Positions 35,001 through 47,768 of a stretch of DNA of 64,000 nucleotides are shown here, piece after piece. Positions within the stretch are counted from its first letter, which is position 1. The number at the start of each line of letters is the position of its first letter. The translations under genes and the position numbers were made by a program. The notes under the pieces are model-generated. The model was not told the DNA's origin and did not search any database. It was given only the letters and a program-made list of their open reading frames with translations. Where the stretch lies: positions 4,030,001 through 4,094,000 of the forward strand of contig JACCLO010000002.1 in the NCBI GenBank assembly GCA_029448655.1, read 5' to 3'. This DNA comes from Wolfiporia cocos. Lineage: Eukaryota; Basidiomycota; Agaricomycetes; Polyporales; Phaeolaceae.

Positions 35001-38000
35001 TCTGGAATAGACCGTACCGGCAATGGATTCCTGTCATCATGTTAATGGATGTCGCAGATAGAGACGGGGAGTATATGTACTCATGATGTTGGCAGGGCTC
35101 CGGTGGCACCATGCTAGTCGCTACTGTGTAATCTCCTGCTTCTCGTGCAATGACAACACAGGTGTATTGACTACCAGAATTCTCTGAGATATACTGTCAA
35201 AAAGATGCATATGAGTCTCTACGATTACTTACCTGTGGCGATCTCTGTCAACCGCTGTAGTGCCATTGGCAGGTTGATGTCGCTTGATATATCTTTGCTC
35301 CATTTGAGGATTGATGCAAGATCGGACGCCGTCAGTGTCGAAATCTCGTCTTCTTCGCTTTGCTCAGTCTTTCGCTCATAAGAGCCAGGACTTTCAGGAC
35401 TGGATGTCATGACAGCGTTGTCGGTCTGTACTGCAACGTCCGAGGAGAATATATGGCGTTTGATTGCAAACTGTGCCCGGTTGTCCAACAAAGTGGAGAG
35501 ATAGTTCCTGTCAGAGAGTGACTGTTGGCAAGACGTTACCTCCCAGGATGACATCAACACGAACACAATACCGCGAGCACCCCACTGTGCCTGGCGCGCA
35601 ATGCCTCTACGTTGGAGTTCGCTGCCTAGCCCTTCAACGCCGGATCGGACGAAGTGACTGCCTTGCTAATCACGACGTTACGACGACTCTATCTTTCAAG
35701 ACTGGATGTAGTCGGTTTGCCACGTACCAAGAACATAGCCCATCCACTTTCTAGGAGCCAGTCATTGTTTACCGCAAGCCTATGATTGATTGGTGAGTGA
35801 GTGAAGAGTCAACTGTGATTCACTTACTTCACTGCTACATCATACAGCTTAAAGGCCTCGGGATCGTTCATGAGGGATGCCATCTCAGCGTCCTGGACAT
35901 ACGTTAGCAACTACACTCGTAACGAATAGTGACGACTTACCACGAGCGCGACCCAAGCACTAGTGTTCACCGGACTGGGTGATAACCATCTGTTCGACGA
36001 TACGTTGTAATCTCCGGCACCCATGTGATGGAATGATACTGACTTTCTCACATATGCCTGATTGAGATCGATCTGCCGCAAATAGCGGTTACGGATCTCG
36101 GAAGATATGTCATTTTGACGGAGGCATTGGATCATCGCTAGACAATGAAAGAACAAAGCGTAACGGGTATGTCTGTGACTTTGGTCGTATTACGATCAGC
36201 ATAAGATCACATCGCCAGAAATCAAGCTCACTTCGGGTGTTTGTCTCGTGTATTGTAGATTGTAAATCCCAGAGAAGCAGCCTCTTTGGAAAATCCAAGG
36301 CAAAAGAGCCCGACGACCTACATGCGTTTAATGCGTGTCACGCGAATGAACAGGGAACCACTAGCATACCTTGTAGGACTGATACCTATAGGAACAAGTC
36401 ATCGAGTAAATATTAATCGTAAGAGATGTCGTTGGATATTACCAAGTCACTGCCACCTCGAGGTTACCGCAAGTCTCGGCGCAGCGCGCCAGGTATTCAT
36501 TCTCAACGAAAGATTCCGTATCGAAAATGGTCTCGGCGGAGTGGGCAAATGTATACCCTCCCAATGCGCGGATACAGTTGAGGATACCTTCGAGAATCAT
36601 CAGGCGAGGCTTCATCAGTAATATGAACGGTCATACCTTGAGCCAAAATCGTAATATCTCCACTTGGCGCCAGCTGAGAGACGTCGCTTACACACTGAGG
36701 GAGAATAATTCAACGTATCCTAACCGAGCGGGCATATGACATACTTCTTCAGCCGCGAGGACGGTCTCGCTGACTAACAACTCAAACTTAAAGCCAGTGA
36801 GATCATTCAAGAGATGAGCTCACTATGGTCACATATCCATAGTCGAGTTTGCATTAGGTGGACCTTGGCAAATGCGGTGAAGATTCTGGGAACGAATATC
36901 AATATAATATCGATAGTTGCCGAAGATACTCACCTATCGCCAGCACTCTGGCCAAACTTAATCGCTTCCTCCAATCGTACCAAATTTGCGCGAATATGAA
37001 TGTTGTCAAAACCAGCAACCATCGACGAAAACAGGACCAATGCACGACTGCTGAAACATTAGTTTAAGGCTCTATCGTTGATTGGTGTACTTGCCATTTT
37101 TCGTAGCTGGTCCCGTACTGGTCCGCTATGCGCAGGGCAAGCTTGCCAAGGTCAGCAGAGAATCGATACAACTCTCTGCGCTCAGCAGCAGCTGACTGGA
37201 TTTGAGTATCCTATTAGATGTTGATAAGTTGAAAGACTTACCACCGAGCGCCCAGAAAAAGCCGAGTGCGGTGCCTGGGCACATGCCTGATCTACGGATT
37301 TGCTCGACCTCAAGACACATAAATTAACAAGGAGGAGCACTGAACGCACCGCAGCGCCAGTTGAACGGTCTACCAACTGTATCAACAAAAGACTGAGATA
37401 CTGTATCACACTAACTGACCGTGAGTCCGATGACATCCGAGAACCCTTCACCAGTGCTCCAATATGCGTTATGACCTGCTGGTGGTTCAAAACCTTGTAT
37501 GTTCATTCAAAGTTCAACGCACCAGCGTCATTGAGTAAGGCGATCGCAAGATCGGTCCGGGAGTCTCTAGCGCGGGGTATTGACAGGATGTCGTCAAAGC
37601 CCACCGCAAGAATCTCGTTCTTCACCTGCTCAAACAATGCATCTGCTTCGCGCCTAGTAGGAGCAGAGTTAATGTCAATGCCCAGCAAGTGCAATCCCGC
37701 AAGCGTATCGTCTAGTGCAGCCTTGTAGTTCCCGCGCATAAAGTGGTTCTTGGAACGCAAGCGCAACATGCGAACTTTGCTTTCCGGATCATCTGCTCGT
37801 GATAGACACTCTGAAACGAGAGTACCCGACTGAGCAATTTCACCTAAAGGACATGTCAGAGGCACGTCTGATCGATATAATCGAATATACCTTTCCACGT
37901 ATACAACCTATGAACAGTGAAATCAGCGCAAATCGTGCGATGCTATGCTAAACCACGTACTCTGCGAGTTTCAGGTACAAGGAACATGTCCTGTGGGGAT

Positions 38001-41000
38001 CTTTTGCCCATGACGAAGCGTCAAGCAGAGATTGTGCGTTGATGTATGACTGCAACGCCAACTGTGCCATCGTGGCATTCAGGATGGCATCCGTGAAGGT
38101 TGACCCAGACCACACACCTCATGCGCGCCGCGCGCTCGCGCTGAATCGCCTGCATCTATTGAGAGTTCGAGCAGTTCGTCGCGTGTTGAATGTTCGCGCA
38201 AGAGAGGTAGGCATCTGAGTTGCCTCGTAAGCGTGGTCGACAGCATGCCCAAGGCGACTTCGTACCGTCTAGCATGCTCAGCAATCCGATATACATCCGG
38301 TGTCGAATCATGTAGCATCATGAGGATGATCTATTGAAGCGCGCTATTAATTCCAAACGGCCGTGGCCAGAAACATGCATACCTTGAAAGACATTTTCGC
38401 TATTGAGCCCTCCGGTAACCTCTCGGCCTCTGCTTGAGCGGATTGACGATACCTATCATGTGCAAAGCTGCACATGTCACGGGCACGCTGTACGAGCCAT
38501 CCCTCCGTTATCGCCGTCTGCAAGCCACGCATTGAGCCGCGGCTACTCGAACCAGGGGCGTTGTCATTGATCGACGAAACCGCCTTCGGCACACTCCACA
38601 TATCTTCTTGATCTTCTTCGCTCCCACTCCCACTACTGCCGCTCATCCCATCTTCCCAATCCATTAAGAGCGCCACTTCAGCAACCTTAAACCTGATGGG
38701 AAAGTGCGACGAACGATCAGCCGATACATCTAAGCGGGTATCATGTTCGCTGACGACTTACGTTGGTCCGAAGAAGGATGCCCAGATCAGGTACTTCTTT
38801 GCGTCGTCCGGGAGCTCTCGAAAGTGATTGATCAAATACGAAAGATCACTCGGGTCCGCGATCATCTTCTGATCATGGAGACTTGGTTCAATAGCGGCAA
38901 TATCATATCTGAGTACAACTACATTAATGACACTAGTGTTTGCAGGACCGAATATGACGCACTCCCATTGGTTCTGATCCCAGTTGTATGTGATCTGCGC
39001 GTTTCGCGTCAGTAAGGATCTTACCACAATATCAATCCACATACATGATGCTGACGCTGGAGCGTCATTATAATGTTTCTTGCTGAGAATGCATTGCCCA
39101 GCGAGGCAACCAAAACAAGTCGTGATAGGGGAGCGACTGCCTCCTTGGATCTCCGAAGGGTCCGTGCAACTAGGCTAGAGATTGCAGTATAATTCATTGG
39201 TTCGAGATTAATCCATGTTGTAGATCGACTAGTAAATATCGCTCGTATTCTCTCCATGGCTTCTCTAAATGTGATAATCAGTGCATTCGACAGAAGATGA
39301 ATTCGGGTCGCCTCACGGTTTATCCGAACGCACTGTAGCGAAGACAAGCTAGTATGACTGTGAGCATTGCGTGATGTCACATTATTGAGATCAGAAACAT
39401 ACTACGCGAGTTCGCGAATTGACGAGAGCATTTATCAGATCTAATGATCTAGAGAGACTGATTAACACCGATATTTCAAACTTCTTCTTTACTCACGATT
39501 CGCTAGCATCATGCAGATCGTCGAGAAGGAGGGCGAAAAGACGCGTCTCCGAAAGCACCGAGAAAACGCTCTGAAACAAGCTCTGGAATCGTGCACGGAG
39601 TTCATGTGTTTCTAGAACTTCTTGGGGTGCCTCGATCGAAATGTCAAATAGGCTGAGGATGTCTCGGAGCTCTGGTGCGCCCTCGTACAGCAGAGGCACG
39701 TTGTACAACTGGGGACCGAGCTGTCGCCTCAGTGAGGTGACGAAGCTGTGAAGGTCAGTATGGAACACAATCAACTGCCGCAGGACGGAAGACAGACAGG
39801 CAAGCTTTCACGAATGGTCAATCTCAGCATGAGAACGCGTTAAGCACAGTCTACATACCAGGGATGCGAATGGTGCTGGCTCGACGTCAGTGAACTTAGC
39901 CTGACCCCACAACCCATGCGCTGAGACAGACAATCAATTAACGCTCTGCTTGGCCTGAACACGGTACACGTACATCGCCATCGCGCCTGATGCGCCAGTA
40001 TCAACGAGCTCTTCCCCGCGCCGGGAGGGCCGGTCACGATCACCGCATGCGTACGTGCCCTGCTCGATGGCGCAAGCGCTATGCGCCGCAGCCCGTCGCT
40101 TGCAGTAAGTCCGGAGCTCACGCTCGTTGGGGTTCCTGAGTTCTCCGAAACCTTGATCGATGCGATCTTCGGGCTCAGAGATCCCGGGTCTCCCATTGAC
40201 ATTGGTGGGGAGGAACTGCCGCTCTTGGAAGACATAGAGTCACTTTGATCCTCACCGGTGCCGGTGCCAGTGCCAGTGCCCCCGCTGTCGGACGAGCCCA
40301 TAACTGTAGTGCCTCTTGAAACGCCTATATGCCGCGAGTAGGACGTCGACGTGTGTCGAACGATATTGCGGATGGTCTCGAGCTCCTTCTCGCGGCCAAA
40401 CTGAGATTCGATTGAGTCGGACCTTGCTAGCCGATCAGGCGTAAGAGACACGTACCAATGGGCTGGGAATTGTGAACTCCTGTGTTTCAATGATGAGCCA
40501 GACGTGTCGGCATTCAAAAACAGTCACTCACCATATACCTATCCTCGGTAGCGATCTCGAAGGAAGGGATGAGCTGTGTCGACAGCGGTAAGTTTCTGGC
40601 GAAACATGCTTTGCCATGAAGTCGCTAACCTCCATTGATTGATCAGACACCACTGTCACGGCTCGCAGAAGCAGCCGCTGGCACTGTAGCAAATCAGCCT
40701 TCAGACCGTATGCGCTCTGGTACCGAAGATCAGGGTTCTTTGACAGTAACTACGCACAGCAGCACGTCAGCCCGCCGAACTGACGCTAACGGCGAGCACT
40801 GGTACGCACCTTGTCGATGATCAGTGCGAGCACCTGCGGAATATCTCGGCGAACTTCATGTACTGGCATCGGCCGCTTTTGCACTATCGCGTGCAAGAGT
40901 TCGAGCGGCCCACCCTCGAAAGGCATCGTTCCCCGACCGACGAGCAACGTCCAAAACAACACGCCTAGTGCATAGAGATCTGTCCGGTGATCCTCATTGA

Positions 41001-42122
41001 GGGCTTCCATGCTTCCCGTCTGCTCGGGAGCTGCGCCACTGCACGTCAGTGCTCTGACCGAGTAATTTCCGACACCAGTGAATGACCAGCGGCGTCATAC
41101 GCACCAAGATAGCAGAGCGCCTCCTTCACTTTAAGCTTCTTGACCTCCTCGAAGGCATCCGCGCGGAGCACGAATGAGGACGGGACGCCGAACTGCTCAA
41201 GGGACACGGCGCGATTACCAAAATGAACCATGCGCACCATCCCGCTATGCGCGTTGAGATGGAATGCATTCGCACGGACTGGGAGAGTGTTGGAGCACTA
41301 ACTCCACAAGAGCAAGGAGCGATGCTCACCTTCGCGATGAATTAACCCAGAGCTAAACGGGGTTAGGGAGGCAGCGAATATAAGAAGGAGATGTCGCGTA
41401 CCGGTGCATCATCTCTAGACAGTGAGTCGCTTGAATCGCGAACCTATCGACACCGTCGGAGCGCATCTCGAATTAGAGCCAGTTTACGCACTCAAGGAAG
41501 GAGGCCAGATCCATAATCTCAATCGCCTCCATCTCCTCCAAGGTATATGGCTCATCCATGCCCATCATGAGAATATCGGTATGCGACGGTTGTGGTCGCG
41601 CGCGAGTGATATCGCCAAGAAGCAGGTCGTTGACCTTGTGAGGAGGGAAATAGCGCCCCAGGGTGTTGAGTCCTGGGTGCGCGAGCAGCAGAACTACACA
41701 TTCTCCGTTGGATCGCGGGATGGAGAAGTATTCCAGCATGCGCAGAGTGGTGCTGGAAGACTCAGGGGATGTAGACATACGCTCTAGTCTAAAGTGCCAC
41801 AGGACTTAGAATCGGCAGCTGCTACGGCGATTACGGCGCACTCACATATGCACCTCGCGTTCTAAGCACATCGACGCGTTCGAGTGTGCAGGAACAATCT
41901 TGGCAAGTACGGGGGTTCCATCCTTAAGACTGATGCCCTCCGCGAGCATGGTCATACTGCCCGTGTCCTCCCACTGAACGGCCTGAATTTCGGGGTTGAT
42001 GACTGCTGTTCCGTGTATCCAGCTAGTGTGCGTACCTTCTCGAAAGTGTATCCTGGCACGGACAGAATGCCATCCTTGAAATAGAGATTAGGGAGAGATG
42101 GCTGGGCGAATTTCCTGCGCAT
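32044..42122 (-). CDS. pseudokinase - P-loop ATPase - GAF - hybrid histidine kinase (group X/Mak2-like)
   Basis: One very long, intron-rich gene. The N-terminal protein-kinase-like domain (about 40790-42122, start MRRKFAQPS) is degenerate: HRD reads HREV and DFG reads HFGN, while the later APEQ motif and [13 protein letters not shown] remain. Next come an ATPase with Walker [10 protein letters not shown] (about 40030), a long helical region, and a GAF domain (about 34560-35200). The histidine phosphotransfer box is [13 protein letters not shown], with the His codon at 34479-34481. The HATPase has [10 protein letters not shown] and [13 protein letters not shown] receiver-like domain without the acidic pair follows (32760-33200), then a full receiver: IAEDNP, FDHHMP (Asp codon 32476-32478), VALSA and FFSKPLKKG. 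The last intron appears to use a GC donor. Such kinases feed the SLN1/HOG or peroxide phosphorelays in fungi; the exact input is unknown. The overall reading is firm but individual exons are not all resolved. Confidence 0.88.
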
Positions 42123-42510
42123 GACGGCGGCTAGGAATGCGCGCAAGTGCAAGTGTGAGCGAACTGAAGGGAAAACATAGTCAGCTCAGGTGTTCGTTCC
42201 TCCTCCCATTGGCCTGGACCCGCGGGGTCACACACCTGTGACGCGCGACGTCATTCCTGTGATCGGTACATTTAATGCCACGGGACATTTAACGAAAATG
42301 CCGTCGGCACTGCACGGACGATGCCGCCGCAGCCAAAGCGCGGAGTCCCGATTATTTCTGAAAGCTGAGCGGCGGACGAGTCATGCAGAAGCTCGCGAAT
42401 ACTCGTTCGTTCTCAGCGCGAGATATCCATTGAGAGGAGACGAAGACGTATGAGTACAGTTATAGGTACGCGATAATCGAAACAGAAAACAACGACAACG
42501 AATAGCATGA
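42123..42510. other. spacer between SUB2 and the histidine kinase
   Basis: 388 bp between the SUB2 stop and the kinase start, both genes on minus. It holds the kinase promoter. The short open frames are not convincing. Confidence 0.5.
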
Positions 42511-44627
42511 TTAGGACGTCACTAGAGACAAAACAGGATCAGCTTGGAATCCCTATCTGTGGGGATGCAACTTACTGTAGCTGGCAGGGTCAATGTGGTC
42601 AGGCAGCTCCGGAACAGCCACCTCGAATCGCGACTGTATTGCAGCCATGACCTGCTGGTCGCTCTCCGAAGACACGAAGGTGATCGCGAGACCTTTAGTT
42701 CCGAAACGGCCGGCACGTCTGTGAGCCGTGATGAGCTTGTCCGGTACATCTCTGAAACATGCTGGTGCACTTACCCAACACGGTGGAGGTAGCTGTCCGC
42801 ATCAGAAGGACAGTCATAGTTAATCACGATATTGACACGTTCAACATCGATACCACGACCGAAAATGTCAGTCGCCACCAGGATTCGTTTCTCGAAGGCT
42901 TTGAACGCAGTGTATCGGGCGATACTGATACAAAATGAGTATCAAGTATACACATCTAAGTAGCAGCTTACCGCTCTTCCTGTTGCAGGCTCGAGTGGAT
43001 GCTAATGGATGGGAAGTTACAAGATACGAGGAGTTTGTCAAGCTCGATGGCACGAGCCACAGACTTGACGAAGATGACGACCTAGACAACAGCTAAGGAC
43101 TTAGAGTACGCTGCAGCGACGATGAACTCACCTGGTTGAACTCGAGTGTGTCTAACAGCTCGTTGAGCTTCCTGTTCTTGCCAACCTCCTCGAGCTTCAC
43201 GTAGTGCTGCTGGAGACCGTGCAGGGTGAGCTTCGTCTCGTCGTCAACAAAGATTTCGAGCGGCTAGTGGACAAAACAGAATGAGCGGGGAATTGGATAG
43301 ATCACTAGAGGAGAACAAACGTTGGCCATGAACTTCTTGCAGGTCACCCGGATCTCCTTTGCCAACGTCGCGCTGAACATCATGACTTGCTTGTGGTGCG
43401 GTGTCGCCCGGAAGATTTCTTGAACGTCACGGCGCATGTCTAGTGATCGGTGTCGCAAGTGGTAAGAATCGGCCACAACGGAGGAAGCAAAACGTAAAGG
43501 TGAGGAGAACCACGCGCGGGCGAGCAAAATAACAAAATAACGAAGAATGCGCCGTGCTCTCTGATCCTTGACGCTGGGCTTGCGACCAGTGCAATGCCTT
43601 CGCAGACATCCCCTTGCATGGCGAATTTGTCGAAGCGTTCATCAACCCCATCCCTCCCATGCATGCCTCATCTTCAACAACGCCGTACCAGGTCCCGCCG
43701 ACCGGTGCCGAACTCGATCGAAGTAGAGTGCGCAGCGCGGTGCGCTACGAGGGAAGCAGATGGGCGAGAACAACTTGCAAAACCCACAAGGCCGATGCGA
43801 CGGAAACACGGGCCTCTGGGAGTGTATGGCAGGAAGAGGCCGAGATGCGCAGGACTAACCAAGCTGTTCCAGCATTTTATCGCATTCGTCCAAGATGAAG
43901 TGCTTGACTTTCGACGCATCCAAGACTTTGTCCCTCGTGAGCGCGTTCAGTCGTCCTGGTGTGGCGACCACAATGTGTGGACATTTCGTTTTGTCGCGAA
44001 GCAATTCGGCGTCTTTTGCGACCGGAGTACCGCCGTAGAAGGTGCTGACCCGGACATCGGGCATGTACTTGGCGAAACGAGTATACTCGTTCTTGATCTG
44101 GAAAGCCAGCTCGCGTGTGTGGCACAAGACCAGCACGGAGACCTCTCCATTGACAGGCTCCAGCTGTTGAAGTGTTGCCAGTACGAATACTGCCGTTTTT
44201 CCATGACCAGACTTCGCCTGGCAAAGTACATCCATTCCCAGAACAGCCTGCGGAATGCACTCCTGTTGAACTGCAGCGGAAGAGTGAGTGGAAGTCGCTT
44301 GAGGCTGTCAGATGTAGTCTGACCTTCTGAAGGATGTTCGAAACCAAGGTCACTGATGGCACGCAGCAACTCGGGCTTCAACAAGAAGTCCCTGTTGAAA
44401 GCATATTGGTCAATAGAACAGCCACGCCACAGCCCATCGAAAACGAACCTGAAGCCAGTAGAGTGAATCCCCGAGAAGTTCTTCTTGTCCTTCTCGCCCT
44501 CACCATCGACAGCGGATGCTGTTGCAGTAACAGCACCGTTTGTCGCTGATGGCGCTGCGGCACCGTTCGTGACGACATCGTGGTCATCCTCGTAGTCGAT
44601 AAGCTCCTCGTTGTCGTGGGCACTCAT
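42511..44627 (-). CDS. SUB2: DECD-box RNA helicase of TREX and spliceosome, UAP56 type
   Basis: ATP-dependent helicase for spliceosome assembly and mRNA export. The ATG at 44627 gives [17 protein letters not shown], a family signature. Motifs in order are [100 protein letters not shown] and [14 protein letters not shown] final phase-1 intron after DHIDPASY adds Met-Thr-Ser and the stop at 42511-42513; the family characteristically ends in these residues. The intron after [10 protein letters not shown] is 420 nt (43440-43859), far above the local norm. All catalytic motifs are intact. Confidence 0.95.
43440..43859 (-). other. 420-nt intron directly after the DECD motif of SUB2
   Basis: The donor CTTG|GTTAGT and acceptor CACTAG|AC join EQL to DMRRDV in frame. 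I looked for C/D or H/ACA box snoRNA features and found only a weak TTGATGA without a partner CTGA. An open frame in it on minus has no domain. It is either a regulatory, retained intron or one carrying an old insertion. Confidence 0.6.
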
Positions 44628-45740
44628 TGTCGCAGATGTTACAGAAAGCGGAAGAGAATAGCAAAGAAGTAGAGAAAAGCAGGGGAAAGGGGGTTGACTG
44701 AGCTGGTCGAGGCGGTGAGGGAGAAAAAGGTCTCGACGCGTGCGGCGAATTCAACCACGGTGGCAACATCGCGGCAACGCCCGAAGCGCTAACTCTAAAC
44801 TCTCCCCGCACGGGCCTGCCGACATCTCTCATCTTGACATACTCGGATTATACGAGCATCTGGCAATTCATTACCATGATAGGCAGTAACAGGATATCTG
44901 GATAGGAGGTATACCTCATTGAGGAAACAGAGGAAACATGACGCAGGCTGTGTTCTTTCGTATCTCTGATTCAGAGCGTGGATTATTCAGCATGTGTGGA
45001 TAACTACGACATCTACAAGGCCGTGGATTATGCCCCTTTGCCTTTGCCACCAGCACTTCAACTTCATTCTCTGTGACTTACGGTATACTCGCCGACACCA
45101 TGGAGGTCTGGTTCACCGACCGCGCGCTGCGTGCCGGAAGAGTCACGAAGCGCATGGGTGTGGGTGAAGGGTGAGGCGTTGAGACGCGTAAGTGAATAGG
45201 CCATGAACGCTTGAGCGATCTCTACGCATATTGTCGCCATTCGCTGCTGGTCGTACGCTGTTCATTAGCTCTGCCGTGATGAGCACGCCTCGACGTCTCT
45301 CCACCGATGCTGGCTGGCTGGCTGGCTGGCATCACGGAATGCACTATTGAGAGTGGAGCCTGTGCAGACGGTGCTTCGTAATACCGTAGACGGACCTCGC
45401 TTAGGGGATGAGCACACGGCAGAATGACATAGCGTATAGCCTGTTTCCCCGTACTACCGTGTAATGTGTAATCCATGTCCCCGTGCGCGCTGTACGGACG
45501 TTCCGGTGTGAATGCAGGTTCTCGGACTTCGCTGCACGGAGTCCCGAGCAGCACCCGGCTGAGCGGCGGGACAGGGTTGCTGATCTCGCCTGGACCGGTC
45601 AAGCAGCAACGCCGTGGTCCGTATCATGCAGCGCCTGTGAACGCTGCCACTTATGAAATCCGCACCCTTACCGGCAAGCCATAAGGTCTTGATGCTACCT
45701 GCTACCCCTTGCACCCTGAATCTCCCTGCACACGACCGTC
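44628..45740. other. 1.1-kb divergent region between SUB2 and the carrier gene
   Basis: Two promoters lie back to back here. It contains a CTGG microsatellite at 45310-45329. The open frames (45222-45602, 45454-45714) are mutually overlapping and unrecognised. Confidence 0.45.
45310..45329. repeat. CTGG microsatellite, five copies
   Basis: Five uninterrupted CTGG units lie in the SUB2/carrier intergenic region. Confidence 0.85.
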
Positions 45741-47233
45741 ATGCCTAAGAAACAGACGTACCCTTTCTGGTGCGTGTTCCATCGAGCGAAGCCGCGCGAA
45801 TGGACTAACGGTATCCTGGGAATTGGCTAGGCTAGGAGGTGAGCATAACATCGCCTGCCAGGAGTATGTGTGCTCAAGGGGGACCGTGTGCTAGGTGTTG
45901 CAGGCTCCAGTGCGTTCCGTACCCTCTTCTCCGTTCTTCTGGACTGACATGACGCGCCGCGCCCCTAGTGGCCGCAAGCTGCACGCATCCTCTTGACCTC
46001 ACGAAAGTGTGAGCATCATCGTATCTGCACGGTCTTCGCGCTTCGCATCTCAGTCGAATTGCCCTTGCGCCTGCCAGTCGGATGCAAACCGTTCCCTCCC
46101 TTCCCGGAGCCAATCGCCCTTCGACCTACTCCGTCATTCGCACGACTGTTGCGGACCACGGGGTTAGAAGCTTGTACACCGGCCTAACGGCTTCGCTCCT
46201 CCGTCAGATGACCTACTCCTTGGTCCGATTGGGAAGCTACGAGGGCATGAAGGATCGTCTGTCCAAGGATGGTTCGCCATCCTCGGGTAAGCTGCTGGTG
46301 GCTGCGATGCTTGCGGGTGGAATGGGCGGTGTGGCGGGGAACCCGGCGGGTGAGTGATCGAACATTGGCAATACTCTGATGGTAACCTTGCCCGCGTAGA
46401 TGTCTTGCTCGTGCGCATGACAAGCGATTCCATACGACCCCCAGAGAAACGGTACAACTATTCAAACGCTCTGACTGGCTTGGTGACTCTAGTCAGCAGC
46501 GAGGGGGTGAAGGGTTTATTTCGTGGGGTAGGGACGAACATAGTGAGTTCTTATTTAATTTATACGTAGCTTATCTGACAGGCATAAACAGGTCAGAGCG
46601 GTTCTGATGAACGTATGTAACCAGGTCGTGCTAATGACCGTTCTGCTAACGGTTTGCTCCGTGCGCAGGGCTCCCAAGTATGGTCGTAAGTGCGAATACG
46701 TCTATACCCCTAGAGACAGCTCAAAATGTGGCCTAGGTATGACTTGTTCAAGTCGACATTGTTACACAACCGCATCCCAATTGTCGATTTTCAATTCAAG
46801 GACAACCTAGCATTGCATATGGTAGCAAGTACAGCGGCTGGGACAGTGGCTACCAGTATGTTGTAACAACTCGTGTTTTCGAGTAAACTTCTCATCCGTT
46901 CTTAGCGGTTTGCTCTCCGGCGGACGTGCTTCGATCCCGTCTGATGTCTGCGGTCCGCATCTTCATTCTACAACTTGCAATTTCTGGAGCTAACGTCTAC
47001 TCTAGTCCGGCAAGACGAACCCACTTGAAGTGCTCAAGAAGTCACTTCGCGAGGAGGGACCTAGATTCCTGTTCAAGGGGTGGACACCGGCCTTCATCCG
47101 TTTGGGTCCTAACACGATATTTATGTTCGTGTTTCTTGAGGTGTGTCTGCTCAGCTATTACCGTAGATGCCTTTGACTGAATGTATTGTAGCAATTGAAA
47201 AAGGGCTGGCGCACAGTCTTTCCTGCCGAATGA
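45741..47233 (+). CDS. DIC1: mitochondrial carrier, dicarboxylate transporter type
   Basis: Inner-membrane exchanger of dicarboxylates for phosphate. The twelve exons proposed are 45741-45769, 45831-45838, 45895-45909, 45969-46008, 46078-46349, 46400-46542, 46592-46612, 46669-46685, 46737-46855, 46906-46952, 47006-47140 and 47192-47233. They sum to 888 nt (295 aa), the usual carrier length. The three carrier signatures are HPLDLTKVRMQ, NPADVLLVRM and SPADVLRSRLM, each in a two-helix repeat. RQMTYSLVRLGSYEGMKD and the end FIRLGPNTIFMFVFLEQLKKGW match Dic1. Exon 2 is only 8 nt and yields YPFWLGGVAGSMAASC across the joins. The dicarboxylate assignment rests on overall resemblance; oxaloacetate or oxoglutarate carriers are the alternatives. 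Confidence 0.88.
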
Positions 47234-47768
47234 GAGGATCGGAATTCTTATTGTTATTATAGACAGCTATAGCTTCGTGGAGCTCAAACATCTTTAGCAA
47301 TATTCTAGACAAGCCACAATGCATGTCAACATATGATCTAGAACTACCAATAATCTCTCGATGACGTACTGCCCGTCACTATTACTTCCATCAGCATGAT
47401 CATCAGTATGGATAGAGGAATCCTTATGCCTAAGATGTTTTGGACTCTATAAGCCTTGGTGATATAAACCCTGGTGAAAGGGAAGTCGGCGGCGAATGTG
47501 GATAAGACCGTCCCGCCGGGTTCGCCACACTTTGACGCGTAAGCGCGCGATGCGCGTCCGCACGTGCTCGCGACAAATCTCGATCGTCACATCGGTCCTC
47601 GTTCGCATCTCCGAGCGGAGAGCAGAAGAGCGGACTTGTTGTGCTGCTTATATTTACTTCCTTCATTACTCAACCCGGTCTTACTTCGACTCATACGAGA
47701 ACTAGTATTGATCTGCAAGGTTTGATCCTGCTGCCCCTCGTTAGTGGACTCTTGCCCTATATCGAAAA
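47234..47768. other. spacer between the carrier gene and ROK1
   Basis: 535 bp holding the carrier 3' flank and the ROK1 promoter. The overlapping short open frames on both strands are not supported. Confidence 0.5.

Noticed and set aside
43440..43859. Intronic snoRNA in SUB2
   Set aside because: Only a weak C-like box (TTGATGA) with no paired CTGA D-box or terminal stem.
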